A DNA stretch of 64,000 nucleotides from Pseudotabrizicola formosa (GCF_002900965.1 NZ_PJOM01000001.1:310001-374000); one strand, 5' to 3'. Positions 9,295 through 17,699 are shown, numbered from the stretch's first letter. Numbers and translations are program-made. The notes: generated from the letters alone by a model not told the origin.

Positions 9295-10328
9295 CGCTCG
9301 CAGACCCCAGCGCCGGCATCCGCCACCCGTTCCCCGACGCCCCCGCCGAAGGCCAGGCGACCGAAGTCGCCCCCGGCATCCTGTGGATGCGCCTGCCACT
9401 GCCGATGGTGCTCGACCACGTCAATGTCTACGCGCTGGACGATGGCGACGGCTGGACCATCATCGACACCGGCATGGCCAGCACCCGCAGCCGCGCGATC
9501 TGGCAAGCGCTGCTGGATGGCCCGCTGCGCGGCCGTCCGGTGCGCCGGGTCATCGTCACCCATCATCACCCCGATCATGTGGGGCTGGCCGGCTGGTTTC
9601 AGGCGCAGGGCGCGCAGCTTTTGATGCCGCGCACCGCCTGGCTCTATGCCCGGATGCTGACCCTTGACGTGCAATCCCTGCCGGGGCCAGAGGCGATGCA
9701 ATTCTACCGGCGCGCCGGCATGCCCGCCGCCATGCTGGCCGAACGCGCCACGCAGCGCCCGTTCAATTTCTGCGATGTGGTGGACCCGCTGCCGCTGGGC
9801 TTTGCCCCACTGGCCGATGGCGGCACGATCCGCATGGCCGGGCGCGACTGGACCATCCGCTTTGGCTCCGGCCATGCGCCCGATCATGCCACCTTCTGGT
9901 CGGGCGATCTGATCCTGGGCGGCGATCAGCTCTTGCCCGGCATTTCCGCCAATATCGGCGTCTACCCCACCGAACCCGAGGCTGACCCGCTGGCCGACTG
10001 GCTGGCCAGCTGCCGCCGGTTTCAGCCCCTGGCGCAAGACAACCAACTGGTGCTGCCCGGTCACAAACTGCCCTTCACCGGCCTGCCGCTGCGCCTGGTC
10101 CAGATGATCGACAACCATAGTGGCGCGCTCGACCGTCTGGCCGATCACCTCGCCACGCCCCACACCGCCGCCGACTGCTTCATCCCGTTGTTCAAACGCG
10201 ACATCACCGGCCCGGCCTATGGCATGGCGCTGGTCGAATCGGTGGCGCATCTGAATCACCTGCTGCATCAGGGCCGGGTGTCGCGCGCCCTGTCCCCCGA
10301 TGGGGCCTGGCTGTGGCACAGGGTCTGA
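9291..10328 (+). CDS. MBL-fold metallo-hydrolase
   Basis: The 345-residue protein has the metallo-beta-lactamase signature THHHPDHVGLAG at about residues 90-101. Further metal ligands are in FGSGHAPDHATFW (about 200) and in the late LPGHKLPF segment. Such enzymes are hydrolases with a di-metal centre. The large family covers thioesters, lactones and glutathione thioesters, so no substrate can be read from sequence. The start ATG overlaps the dehydrogenase stop by 4 bases, so the two are translationally coupled. Hydrolysis of a CoA thioester made by that enzyme is a reasonable inference. Confidence 0.88.
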   Translation: MTLADPSAGIRHPFPDAPAEGQATEVAPGILWMRLPLPMVLDHVNVYALDDGDGWTIIDTGMASTRSRAIWQALLDGPLRGRPVRRVIVTHHHPDHVGLAGWFQAQGAQLLMPRTAWLYARMLTLDVQSLPGPEAMQFYRRAGMPAAMLAERATQRPFNFCDVVDPLPLGFAPLADGGTIRMAGRDWTIRFGSGHAPDHATFWSGDLILGGDQLLPGISANIGVYPTEPEADPLADWLASCRRFQPLAQDNQLVLPGHKLPFTGLPLRLVQMIDNHSGALDRLADHLATPHTAADCFIPLFKRDITGPAYGMALVESVAHLNHLLHQGRVSRALSPDGAWLWHRV

Positions 10329-10448
10329 CTGCGCCACTAGCCGCATAAATTTTGCAGATCACAGTCAGGTTTATCGACTATCCCGCCCCGTGACAGGGGC
10401 CGTTGAATCGGCTATCAGCGGGCAAAGACCTTTGAAGGATGACGCATC

Positions 10449-10583
10449 ATGGCCGAACACAAACATGGCAGCATGGATACCACCGCGCAGGAAAAGACCT
10501 TTGCCGGGTTCATCCGTCTGGTGACCTGGGGCACCTGCATCAGCATCGGCATTCTGGTCTTCATGGCTCTGGTCAACGCCTGA
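10449..10583 (+). CDS. aa3-type cytochrome c oxidase subunit IV (44-residue microprotein)
   Basis: This short gene encodes 44 residues: a His-rich polar N-terminus (MAEHKHGSMD), then TFAGFIRLVTWGT leading into one transmembrane helix. The pattern matches the bacterial subunit IV family of aa3 oxidases first seen in Paracoccus and Rhodobacter, a single-helix accessory subunit. GAAGGA lies 10 bases upstream of the ATG. No other oxidase genes are in the window, which is usual, since this subunit is normally encoded away from the catalytic subunits. Confidence 0.88.
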   Translation: MAEHKHGSMDTTAQEKTFAGFIRLVTWGTCISIGILVFMALVNA

Positions 10584-10596
10584 AAGGCTTACATTC

Positions 10597-11211
10597 ATGC
10601 TTCGCCTGATCCTCGCCCTTGTGGCGGTGCTGTCCCTTGCGGCCTGCGCAACCGAGCCCAAATGGGCCACTGACGAGGCTGTGGCGCAAGCGCGCTATGT
10701 GCATGACGGGCCACCGACGGTCACCCTGTTCACGGTGCTGGCCACGCGCGACGGTTCTGGCGCGCATTCCGGGCTGATGATCAACGGATCAGAGCGCATC
10801 ATGTTCGACCCGGCCGGCACCTGGTATCATCCGGCCGTGCCAGAGCGGAACGATGTCCACTTCGGCGTCACGCCCAGAATGGTCAGTTTCTACATCGACT
10901 ACCACGCCCGCGAAACCTTTGACGTGGTGGAACAGACCGTCGTCGTCTCGCCGGGGGTGGCGGAACTGGTGATGCAGCGGGCCAAGGCCTATGGCTCAGT
11001 GCCCAAGGCGCAATGCACCAGATCGATCTCGGCCATCCTCAGCGATGTGCCGGGCTTTGAATCGCTGCCCTCCACCTGGTATCCGGCCAAGCTGATGGAC
11101 GCCTTCGGCAAACTGCCCGGCGTCACCAGCCGCACGATCACGGATTCGGATGCCGATGACAATCACGGTGTGCTGATGGTCCAGGCCGCGCAGGCCCCGA
11201 TGCCTGAGTGA
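10597..11211 (+). CDS. Putative lipoprotein of unknown function
   Basis: The 204-residue product begins with a lipoprotein signal peptide and a good lipobox (LSLAAC, Cys about residue 17). It should be lipidated and anchored on the periplasmic face. The mature part is mixed alpha/beta with HSGLMINGSERIMFDPAGTW and a Cys in KAQCTRS. I do not recognise a characterised domain. The HSG...FDPAGTW arrangement recalls cysteine-peptidase-like (NlpC/DUF4105-like) proteins, but I treat that as a guess. It lies 13 bases after the oxidase subunit IV gene. Confidence 0.8.
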   Translation: MLRLILALVAVLSLAACATEPKWATDEAVAQARYVHDGPPTVTLFTVLATRDGSGAHSGLMINGSERIMFDPAGTWYHPAVPERNDVHFGVTPRMVSFYIDYHARETFDVVEQTVVVSPGVAELVMQRAKAYGSVPKAQCTRSISAILSDVPGFESLPSTWYPAKLMDAFGKLPGVTSRTITDSDADDNHGVLMVQAAQAPMPE

Positions 11212-11220
11212 CAGCGCCGC

Positions 11221-11243
11221 GTCTGACCGGTCCCCGGTCAGAC
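11221..11243. terminator. Perfect 10-bp hairpin between convergent genes
   Basis: A 10-bp perfect stem (11221-11230 with 11234-11243, 3-base loop) sits between the lipoprotein gene and the azlD-like gene, which converge here. It lacks a T tract on either side, so it may act as a weak bidirectional terminator or as an mRNA 3'-end stabiliser. Confidence 0.5.
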
Positions 11244-11253
11244 ACCCGCCCCG

Positions 11254-11577
11254 CTAGACCCACAACACCGCATAGAGCGTGACGCCACCGGCAAGGATGG
11301 CCCCGATCACGCTGCGGGTGACAATCCCCACCAGCAGCGTCACACAGGCCGCCGCCAGCCGGGCCGGGTCGGTCTCGCCGCCGGTGGCGGCAGGCCACAG
11401 CACCGCAGGCGCCACCAGCCCGGGCAGAATGGCCACCGCCGTATAGCGCAGCGCGCGGCGCAAGCCCGCAGGCAAGGGCTGGCTGCCCAGCACGCCCAGA
11501 AACGACAGCCGGATCAGATAGGTGCCGATCGCCAGCACCGGCAGCACGATCCAGAAAGTGGCCGGATCAATCTGCAT
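11254..11577 (-). CDS. azlD: AzlD-family branched-chain amino acid exporter small subunit
   Basis: The 107-residue membrane protein has about four hydrophobic segments and the family start pattern FWIVLPVLAIGTYLIRLSFL. AzlD partners with AzlC to export branched-chain amino acids or their analogues. The start overlaps the end of the azlC-like gene by 11 bases, so translation is coupled and a 1:1 complex is expected. Length is normal for the family. Confidence 0.88.
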   Translation of the reverse strand: MQIDPATFWIVLPVLAIGTYLIRLSFLGVLGSQPLPAGLRRALRYTAVAILPGLVAPAVLWPAATGGETDPARLAAACVTLLVGIVTRSVIGAILAGGVTLYAVLWV

Positions 11578-12283
11578 GGGCCCTGCCTTTCCGGCTCAGC
11601 ACCACCTCGGCCCCGGCGCCTGCCGCCATCGCCAGCACGGCGGCCAGCAACAGCCCGGTGCCATAGGGCAGCCCTGCCAGCAGCAGCGCCGCCAGAATGG
11701 AAACCGCCGCCGCCACCACATGCGGAACGCTGCGCAGCATCGGCGCACAGATTGCCAGAAAGGTGATCGGCACCGCAAAATCCAGCGCATATTCCGGGGG
11801 AATCGTCTCCCCCACCACCGCCCCGGCAAAGGTGGCGGCAAACCACGTCGGGGCAACCGGAGTGACCGTGCCGAAAAAGAACGCCACCTTGTCGGCCAGC
11901 GGCTGATCGGGACGGCGCTCAAACTCCAGCTGGCTGGCGGCAAAGCTCTGGTCCACCAGAAAATACGCCATCAAGGCCCGCGTGCCAAAGGGGGCCGCGC
12001 CCAGGTGCGGGGCCATCGCCACCGAATACATCACCATCCGCAGATTGACCGCAAGCGAGGTGGCCAGCACCACCAGCACCGGCGCCTGATCCTGCATCAG
12101 CTGCACCGCGGCAAATTGCGACGCCCCCGCGAAAACACTGAAGGAAAACAGCATCACCTGCAGCAGGTTCAGCCCGGCCTCGGTGGCCACCACGCCAAAC
12201 AGCAGGGCAAAGGGGATCACGACAATCACGAAAGGGGCCGAGGCCAGACAGCCGCGCAGAAACGGAGATCGGATGGGAGTCAT
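11567..12283 (-). CDS. azlC: AzlC-family branched-chain amino acid exporter large subunit
   Basis: The 238-residue integral membrane protein begins MTPIRSPFLRGCLAS. It has the family segment PFALLFGVVATEAGLN, followed by FAGASQFAAVQLM and several further hydrophobic helices. With AzlD it forms an amino acid exporter of the LIV-E type. An in-frame ATG at 12322 would add 13 hydrophilic residues without a ribosome site, so I prefer 12283, which has AAAGG upstream. The GNAT gene is divergent from it. Confidence 0.88.
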   Translation of the reverse strand: MTPIRSPFLRGCLASAPFVIVVIPFALLFGVVATEAGLNLLQVMLFSFSVFAGASQFAAVQLMQDQAPVLVVLATSLAVNLRMVMYSVAMAPHLGAAPFGTRALMAYFLVDQSFAASQLEFERRPDQPLADKVAFFFGTVTPVAPTWFAATFAGAVVGETIPPEYALDFAVPITFLAICAPMLRSVPHVVAAAVSILAALLLAGLPYGTGLLLAAVLAMAAGAGAEVVLSRKGRAHAD

Positions 12284-12351
12284 GCTTTGGCCTTTACCGG
12301 GCGTCTCCCACGGCTTAGGCATTTTGAACGCGCGTGAAAAGGGACAAACCG

Positions 12352-12933
12352 GTGCATGTCAGTCTTGGCCTCCCCGAGCACTTGAAATCGCAGGCGGCGG
12401 ATCTCTATTGGCAGGCCTTTGGCGGCAAGCTGGGCCGGGTGATGGGGCCAGAGCCGCGGGCGCATGCGTTCTTGCTGCGGGTGATGCGGGCCGATCATTG
12501 CATCTGCGCGCTGTCGGATGACGGTGATCTGCTGGGCATCGCCGGGTTCAAATCGGCGCAGGGCAGTTTCGCGGGCGGGGCCGTGCCGGATCTGCAGGCG
12601 GTCTATGGCCGCGTCGGGGCTGTCTGGCGCGGCAGCCTGCTGCGCTTGTTGCAGACCGATGTCGATAACGAACGGTTTCTGATTGACGGCCTCTGCGTTG
12701 CGCCCGACCAGCGCGGGCGGGGGGTTGGCACCGTTCTGGTGGCCGCACTGATCGCCGAGGCGGTCCGGCGGGGCTACCCCGCCATCCGGCTCGAGGTGAT
12801 CGACACCAACATCCGCGCCCGGGCCTTGTATGAACGTCTGGGCTTCGCCGCGTTTCGCAGCGAAACGCTCGGGCCGCTGCGCCATGTCTTCGGCTTTTCC
12901 CGCGCCGTCAGCATGGTCCGCAGCCTGCCGTAA
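12352..12933 (+). CDS. GNAT-family N-acetyltransferase
   Basis: The acetyl-CoA binding signature of the Gcn5 fold is seen as LCVAPDQRGRGVGTVL, followed by the typical C-terminal YERLGF segment (ARALYERLGFAAF). The acceptor substrate cannot be predicted. I chose GTG 12352 because AAAGGGA lies about 8 bases upstream; an in-frame GTG at 12334 would add six residues and has no ribosome site. The length (193 residues) is normal for a single GNAT domain with a short N-terminal extension. Confidence 0.85.
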   Translation: MHVSLGLPEHLKSQAADLYWQAFGGKLGRVMGPEPRAHAFLLRVMRADHCICALSDDGDLLGIAGFKSAQGSFAGGAVPDLQAVYGRVGAVWRGSLLRLLQTDVDNERFLIDGLCVAPDQRGRGVGTVLVAALIAEAVRRGYPAIRLEVIDTNIRARALYERLGFAAFRSETLGPLRHVFGFSRAVSMVRSLP

Positions 12934-12975
12934 GCCATACACAAGCCATACGTAAACCATACGTGGATCATACCT
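12934..12975. repeat. Four CATAC repeats at exact 11-base spacing
   Basis: CATAC occurs at 12936, 12947, 12958 and 12969, always 11 bases apart, in units of the form RCCATACNNNN. The array begins directly after the acetyltransferase stop and lies about 140 bases upstream of mscL. Phasing by about one helical turn is what a cooperative DNA-binding protein would need. No such binding site is known to me. Confidence 0.6.
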
Positions 12976-13113
12976 GACCGTTACAGGATGCCGCCGTGCA
13001 TTTTTCCCCCTGCGAAACGGCACCAGCCTGTGGCATAAGCAGGCGGCGCAAAGGCGCGCATGGGGATCAGGCAAGCCACCGGCAGGGCGGCTGGCAAAAG
13101 GGGATACGTGACT

Positions 13114-13551
13114 ATGTTAAATGAATTCAAAGCCTTCATTGCCAAAGGTAATGTGGTTGACCTGGCGGTTGGCATCATCATCGGGGCGGCCTTCACGGCG
13201 ATCGTCAATTCACTGGTGGCCGATCTGATCAACCCGATCATCGGCCTGATCACCGGCGGCGTGGATTTTTCTAATCTTTACATAGACTTGTCTGGCACAG
13301 ATCCGGTTTCCCTCGCCGCCGCCAAAGAGGCTGGCGTGCCGGTCTTCGCCTATGGCGCCTTCATCACCGCCATCATCAACTTCTTGATCATCGCCTGGGT
13401 GGTGTTCCTGCTGGTCAAGGCGGTGAACCGCCTCAAGGCCCAGGTGGTCCGCCGCGAAAAGGCCGAAGAAGCCGCCGCCGCCCCCCCCGGCCCGACCGAG
13501 CTGGATGTGCTCAAAGAGATCCGCGACACCCTGCAACAGCGCAGTGTCTGA
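13114..13551 (+). CDS. mscL: Large-conductance mechanosensitive channel MscL
   Basis: MscL opens under membrane tension to release solutes during osmotic downshock. The 145-residue protein shows the amphipathic N-terminal helix [13 protein letters not shown] and the TM1 signature [14 protein letters not shown]. The periplasmic loop is followed by TM2 ([16 protein letters not shown]) and the charged C-terminal bundle helix. Length and layout are standard for the family. GGGGA lies upstream of the ATG. A strong terminator follows. Confidence 0.96.
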   Translation: MLNEFKAFIAKGNVVDLAVGIIIGAAFTAIVNSLVADLINPIIGLITGGVDFSNLYIDLSGTDPVSLAAAKEAGVPVFAYGAFITAIINFLIIAWVVFLLVKAVNRLKAQVVRREKAEEAAAAPPGPTELDVLKEIRDTLQQRSV

Positions 13552-13563
13552 TCAAGAAAAGGC

Positions 13564-13590
13564 AAGGCCCCTGCGGCAGCAGGGGCCTTT
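13564..13590. terminator. Bidirectional terminator between mscL and ald
   Basis: An 11-bp perfect stem (13564-13574 with 13579-13589, 4-base loop) lies between the convergent mscL and ald genes. It has AAAA before it (13557-13560) and TTT at its end, so it can serve both strands. Confidence 0.8.
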
Positions 13591-13594
13591 GGTA

Positions 13595-14713
13595 TCAACG
13601 GCTTAGTGCTTCATCGGCGCTGATCGATGCCAGACCAAGCGCCTCACCCACCGCCCGGTAGGTCAGCTGTCCGGCATGGGTGTTCAGCCCGGCTTTCAGG
13701 TGCGGGTCATCGGCGCAGGCGGCCTTCCAGCCCTTGTCCGCCAGCGCAAGCAGGAAGGGCAGGGTGGCATTGCCCAGTGCCAGCGTCGAGGTGCGGGCAA
13801 CCGCCCCCGGCATGTTGGCCACACAATAGTGCATGATTCCATCCACTTCATAGATCGGGTCCTGATGCGTTGTGGCGCGGCTGGTTTCAAAACAGCCGCC
13901 CTGATCAATCGCCACATCGACAATTGCCGCACCCGGTTTCATGCTGGCCAACTGCGCCCGGCTGACCAGTTTCGGGGCCGCAGCCCCCGGGATCAGCACC
14001 GCGCCGATCACCAGATCCGCCTCGGCCACCGCCGCGGCCGTGGCCGCACCACTGGCATATGCAGTGCGAAACACGCCCGCAAACACATCATCGAGATAGC
14101 GCATCCGGGCAAGCGAGCGGTCCAGCACCACCACATCTGCGCCCATCCCCGCTGCGACCCGTGCCGCATGCGTGCCGACAACGCCGCCGCCGATCACCAC
14201 CACGCGCGCGGGCAGCACGCCGGGCACGCCCCCCAACAGCACCCCACGCCCGCCATTGGCCTTTTGCAGCGTCCATGCCCCCACCTGCGGGGCCAGCCGC
14301 CCGGCAACCTCGGACATGGGCGCCAGCAGCGGCAGGCCACCAGACCGGTCGGTCACGGTTTCATAGGCAATCGCTGTCACGCCCGACTCCAACAGATCGC
14401 GGGTCTGGTCCGGGTCAGGCGCCAGATGCAGATAGGTGAACAGCACCTGCCCCTCGCGCAGGCGCTTGCGCTCTGCCGCTTGCGGTTCCTTGACCTTAAC
14501 GATCATGCCAGCCTCGGCAAACACCGTCTCGGCATCCGGCGCGATCTGCGCACCTGCCGCGGTGTAGTCGTCATCGCTAAAGCCTGCGCCAAGGCCCGCG
14601 CCGGTTTCGACCAGCACCGAATGGCCATGTGCGACCGCGTCACGGACGGCATCGGGCGTCATTCCGACGCGGAATTCCTGTGGTTTGATCTCTTTTGGGC
14701 AACCGATTTTCAT
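13595..14713 (-). CDS. ald: Alanine dehydrogenase
   Basis: This NAD-dependent enzyme interconverts L-alanine with pyruvate and ammonia. The protein has 372 residues. It starts [20 protein letters not shown] and contains the substrate/proton-relay region [11 protein letters not shown] and the Rossmann stretch [17 protein letters not shown]. The late segment [20 protein letters not shown] is a family hallmark. GGGAGA precedes the ATG by 6 bases. An Lrp-type regulator is encoded divergently, the usual arrangement for alanine-inducible ald genes. Confidence 0.96.
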   Translation of the reverse strand: MKIGCPKEIKPQEFRVGMTPDAVRDAVAHGHSVLVETGAGLGAGFSDDDYTAAGAQIAPDAETVFAEAGMIVKVKEPQAAERKRLREGQVLFTYLHLAPDPDQTRDLLESGVTAIAYETVTDRSGGLPLLAPMSEVAGRLAPQVGAWTLQKANGGRGVLLGGVPGVLPARVVVIGGGVVGTHAARVAAGMGADVVVLDRSLARMRYLDDVFAGVFRTAYASGAATAAAVAEADLVIGAVLIPGAAAPKLVSRAQLASMKPGAAIVDVAIDQGGCFETSRATTHQDPIYEVDGIMHYCVANMPGAVARTSTLALGNATLPFLLALADKGWKAACADDPHLKAGLNTHAGQLTYRAVGEALGLASISADEALSR

Positions 14714-14859
14714 GATGTCTCCCTGTTTGTTTTGGTGATTATACATTTCAGTGTCGCGCCGTTTGCCCGTCAGTTCTTTGAATTTCCCGCGACAGAAGGG
14801 ATGTATGGTGGTAGAATTCTTCGCATATTCTCATTGTCGCGAAAGAAACCACCACAGCC
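14714..14859. promoter_or_regulatory. Divergent ald/Lrp control region with CGCGACA/TGTCGCG inverted arms
   Basis: The spacer carries two inverted arms, CGCGACA (14788-14794) and TGTCGCG (14835-14841), each extended on its outer side by a TTTC/GAAA-type tract. The arms are about 47 bases apart centre to centre, roughly four and a half helical turns, consistent with an octameric Lrp-family protein. Binding by the adjacent regulator is inferred. Confidence 0.5.
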
Positions 14860-15318
14860 ATGGACCTGGACGCAACAGACCGCCGTATCCTGAACGTGCT
14901 GCAACGTGATGGCCGTATCACCAATGCCGACCTGTCAGAACGGGTGAACCTGTCGCCGTCGGCCTGCCACCGTCGCACCCAGCGACTGGAAGAAGAAGGG
15001 TATATCGCCGGCTATGTCGCCCTGCTCGACACCCGCAAGATGGGCCGGCTGACGACTGTGTTTGTGGAAATTACCCTGCAAAGCCAGGCAGAAGACCTGC
15101 TTGATGCATTTGAACGCGAGGTGGCACGGGTTCCCGATCTGCTGGAATGCCATCTGATGGCAGGGTCTGCGGATTATCTTTTGAAAATCATGGCCGAGGA
15201 TACCGAGGATTTTGCCCGCATCCACCGGCAATTCCTGTCGCGCCTGCCCGGGGTGCGGCAGATGCAATCCTCCTTCGCGCTGCGCACCGTGGTGAAAACA
15301 ACCGCCATTGCCGCCTGA
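14860..15318 (+). CDS. Lrp/AsnC-family transcriptional regulator
   Basis: The 152-residue protein has an N-terminal winged helix-turn-helix (DRRILNVLQRDGRITNADLS, then LSPSACHRRTQRLEEEG). The C-terminal RAM/ligand-binding domain includes ECHLMAGSADYLLKI. Lrp proteins form dimers to octamers and respond to amino acids. Its position, divergent from ald, makes it a likely alanine- or leucine-responsive activator of ald, as for AldR/BkdR-type regulators. The family assignment is firm and the target is inferred. Confidence 0.93.
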   Translation: MDLDATDRRILNVLQRDGRITNADLSERVNLSPSACHRRTQRLEEEGYIAGYVALLDTRKMGRLTTVFVEITLQSQAEDLLDAFEREVARVPDLLECHLMAGSADYLLKIMAEDTEDFARIHRQFLSRLPGVRQMQSSFALRTVVKTTAIAA

Positions 15319-15331
15319 CTGCGCAGCGGCA

Positions 15332-15364
15332 GGCCGACCCCGCCCGATGCGGGACCGGCCTTTT
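15332..15364 (+). terminator. Rho-independent terminator of the Lrp-type gene
   Basis: The stem has 5 bp (15332-15336 with 15356-15360), a symmetrical 2x2 internal loop and 5 more bp (15339-15343 with 15349-15353). It is followed directly by TTTT (15361-15364). Confidence 0.75.
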
Positions 15365-15370
15365 GCTCGG

Positions 15371-16477
15371 TCAGGCCAGCACGGCCAGATCTGCGGCGTT
15401 GAAGTCCTTCATGTCCTGCGGGCGGTCTTCGCGCACCTTGCGCACCCAGTTCGCATCGGAAATCAGCGCGCGGCCCACGGCAATCAGGTCGAATTCGTCG
15501 CGCTCCATTCGGCGGTACAGGCCGTCCAACGGGGTTTTCTGCGAGGCTTCCCCGGCAAACGCACCGCCGAAATCGGAATTGAGCCCCACTGAACCGACGC
15601 TGATGGTTGCGGCACCAGTCAGCTTTTTCGCCCAGCCGGCAAAGTTCAGACCCTCGTCACCGTCAAGTTCCGGGAACTCTGGAAGCCAGAACCGGCGCTG
15701 CGAACAATGCAGGATATCCACCCCGGCCTGCACCAGCGGCACCAGCCAGGCTTCCATTTCGGCAGGCGTGTTTGCCAGCCGCGCAGAGTAATCTTGCTGT
15801 TTCCACTGGCTCACGCGCAACAGCAGCGGGAAGTCCGGACCAAGGGCCTCGCGCACGGCCTTGATGATCGCGGCAGCAAAGCGCGACCTCTCGACGATCG
15901 TTGCCCCACCCCAGCGGTCGTCGCGGGTGTTCGTGCCGTCCCAGAAAAACTGGTCGATCAGATAGCCATGGGCCCCATGCAGTTCGACCGCGTCGAATCC
16001 TGCGGTTTGCGCGTCTTTTGCTGCAGCGGCAAAGGCGGCGATTGTGTCTGCGATGTCTTCTTCGGTCATGGCCTGGCCCCGAGGTTCGCCGGGGCCAACC
16101 AGACCTGACGGGCTTTCCACCTCTGCTTCTGGCTCCCATTTGCCGCCACGGGTGGACCCGGTGTGCCAGATCTGCGGGGCGATCTTGCCACCTGCGTCAT
16201 GGACGGCGCGGGCAACATCAGCCCAGCCCGCCATCGCTTGTTCGCCGTGAAAGAAGGGAATGCCCGGCATGTTGCGCGAGGCCGGGCGGTTGATCACGGT
16301 CCCCTCGGTCAGGATCAGCCCCACACCGCCTTGCGCGCGCTTGCGATAGTAGTCGGATTGCGCAACGCCCGGGATCCCGTCTGGTGCCATGCCCCGTGTC
16401 ATCGGAGCCATCACGATGCGGTTGGGCAGGGTCAAGCCCTTGAGCGTGAAGGGGCGAAAGAGGGTGTCTGACGTCAT
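15371..16477 (-). CDS. NADH:flavin oxidoreductase, Old Yellow Enzyme family
   Basis: The 368-residue FMN enzyme has the OYE barrel pattern: start LFRPFTLKGLTLPNRIVMAPMTR and the mid motif FDAVELHGAHGYLIDQFFW. It also has TNTRDDRWGG and the late phosphate-binding stretch DLIAVGRALISDANWV. Members reduce activated C=C bonds with NAD(P)H, but the native substrate is unknown. The start MTSDTLF was chosen over an ATG 13 codons upstream because the family begins there. A CAAGG/CCTTG inverted repeat lies upstream. Confidence 0.92.
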   Translation of the reverse strand: MTSDTLFRPFTLKGLTLPNRIVMAPMTRGMAPDGIPGVAQSDYYRKRAQGGVGLILTEGTVINRPASRNMPGIPFFHGEQAMAGWADVARAVHDAGGKIAPQIWHTGSTRGGKWEPEAEVESPSGLVGPGEPRGQAMTEEDIADTIAAFAAAAKDAQTAGFDAVELHGAHGYLIDQFFWDGTNTRDDRWGGATIVERSRFAAAIIKAVREALGPDFPLLLRVSQWKQQDYSARLANTPAEMEAWLVPLVQAGVDILHCSQRRFWLPEFPELDGDEGLNFAGWAKKLTGAATISVGSVGLNSDFGGAFAGEASQKTPLDGLYRRMERDEFDLIAVGRALISDANWVRKVREDRPQDMKDFNAADLAVLA

Positions 16478-16569
16478 GGTCGTATCCTTGGTTTGTGCTG
16501 CAACGCAGCTAAGCACGCGCCCCGCGCTTGCAAAGGTCAGGACCGTGCACAGCGACTGTTCGGAATTGA

Positions 16570-16585
16570 CAAGGTTTTGCCCTTG
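16570..16585. promoter_or_regulatory. CAAGG-N6-CCTTG inverted repeat upstream of the OYE gene
   Basis: Perfect 5-bp arms (16570-16574 and 16581-16585) with a 6-base spacer lie 93 bases upstream of the oxidoreductase start. The size suits a dimeric helix-turn-helix repressor (TetR, MarR or ArsR type), such as often controls OYE genes. No regulator gene is adjacent. Confidence 0.35.
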
Positions 16586-16599
16586 CAGCGCGTAAAATG

Positions 16600-16628
16600 A
16601 AAAACCCCCGGCCTTGCGGACGGGGGTT
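16600..16628 (-). terminator. rpsU terminator
   Basis: An 8-bp stem (16603-16610 with 16621-16628, 10-base loop) is followed on the minus strand by TTTTT and a T-rich stretch. It lies about 50 bases downstream of rpsU. Confidence 0.8.
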
Positions 16629-16677
16629 GATCGGGGGGCAGGGGCATACAGCCCCCACCCAGCATTCCAAGATCGAC

Positions 16678-16884
16678 TTAAACGCCGCCTTCGCGCAATG
16701 CCTTTTTGCGCGCAAGCTTGCGCGCACGGCGAACGGCTTCGGCTTGCTCGCGCGCTTTTTTGACGGAGGGTTTCTCGAAATGTTGCTTGAGCTTCATTTC
16801 GCGGAACACGCCTTCGCGCTGGAGCTTTTTCTTGAGGGCCCGGAGGGCTTGCTCAACGTTGTTGTCACGGACGCTGACCTGCAT
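16678..16884 (-). CDS. rpsU: 30S ribosomal protein S21
   Basis: The 68-residue basic protein begins [20 protein letters not shown] and contains the conserved [13 protein letters not shown] stretch and an Arg/Lys-rich tail. S21 binds the small subunit near the anti-Shine-Dalgarno region. GGAAGG precedes the ATG. Its adjacency to a divergent COQ9 gene is common in alphaproteobacteria. Confidence 0.97.
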   Translation of the reverse strand: MQVSVRDNNVEQALRALKKKLQREGVFREMKLKQHFEKPSVKKAREQAEAVRRARKLARKKALREGGV

Positions 16885-16993
16885 GTGGTTGTCACCACCT
16901 TCCTAGGTTAGAGTTGCACTGTTTGTGCAGGCAGGCTGCGCTATAACAAAGGCATTGATCCCTGTCCACCGCCATGACGCAAAGGATGACGAC

Positions 16994-17689
16994 ATGACGA
17001 CCGAGACCACACCCACCCCCGCAGACCGGGTTCTGGATGCCGCTATGCTGCATGTGCCGTTTGACGGCTGGTCCGAAACCACGCTGCGTGCCGCGATTGC
17101 CGAGTCGGGCGTGCATGAGGCGCTGGCGCGGTCGCTGTTTCCGCGCGGCGGGGTCGATCTGGCGCTGGCCTATCACCGGCGCGGCGATGCGCTGATGCGC
17201 GCGCGGTTGGCCACGACCGATCTTGCGGCGCTGCGGTACCGCGACCGGATCGCAACCGCCGTGCGCCAGCGGCTGGAACTGGTGGAAGACAAGGAGGCAG
17301 TGCGCCGGGGGACGACCCTGTTTGCGCTGCCGATCTACAGTGCCGATGGCGCCCGTGCGATCTGGGGCACGTCGGATGCGATCTGGACGGCGCTTGGAGA
17401 TACCAGCCGTGACGTGAACTGGTACACCAAGCGTGCGACGCTGGCCGCGGTCTATTCTGCTACGGTGCTGTTCTGGCTGGGCGACGACAGCCCCGGCCAT
17501 CAGGCAACATGGGAGTTTCTGGACCGCCGGATCGAAAATGTCATGAGCATCGAAAAGGCCAAGGCTGCGCTGCGCGAAAATCCGGTCGCAAAAGCCTTGC
17601 TTGCCGGGCCGATGAAACTGATGGAAAAGATCCGCAAGCCCGACATTCCCGATGACCTGCCGGGCAAGATGATGGACCGTTTCCGCTGA
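16994..17689 (+). CDS. COQ9-family protein (ubiquinone biosynthesis)
   Basis: The 231-residue protein has the COQ9 layout. A TetR-like helical N-terminus (RVLDAAMLHVPFDGWSETTL) is followed by AAIAESGV and GVDLALAYHR. The C-terminal lipid-binding region contains TLAAVYSATVLFWLGD and FLDRRIENVM. COQ9 helps hydroxylation steps of ubiquinone synthesis by binding lipid intermediates and COQ7. The start at 16994 has AAGGATGAC upstream. A quinone oxidoreductase gene follows after 10 bases. Confidence 0.92.
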   Translation: MTTETTPTPADRVLDAAMLHVPFDGWSETTLRAAIAESGVHEALARSLFPRGGVDLALAYHRRGDALMRARLATTDLAALRYRDRIATAVRQRLELVEDKEAVRRGTTLFALPIYSADGARAIWGTSDAIWTALGDTSRDVNWYTKRATLAAVYSATVLFWLGDDSPGHQATWEFLDRRIENVMSIEKAKAALRENPVAKALLAGPMKLMEKIRKPDIPDDLPGKMMDRFR

Positions 17690-17699
17690 AAGGCACCTG

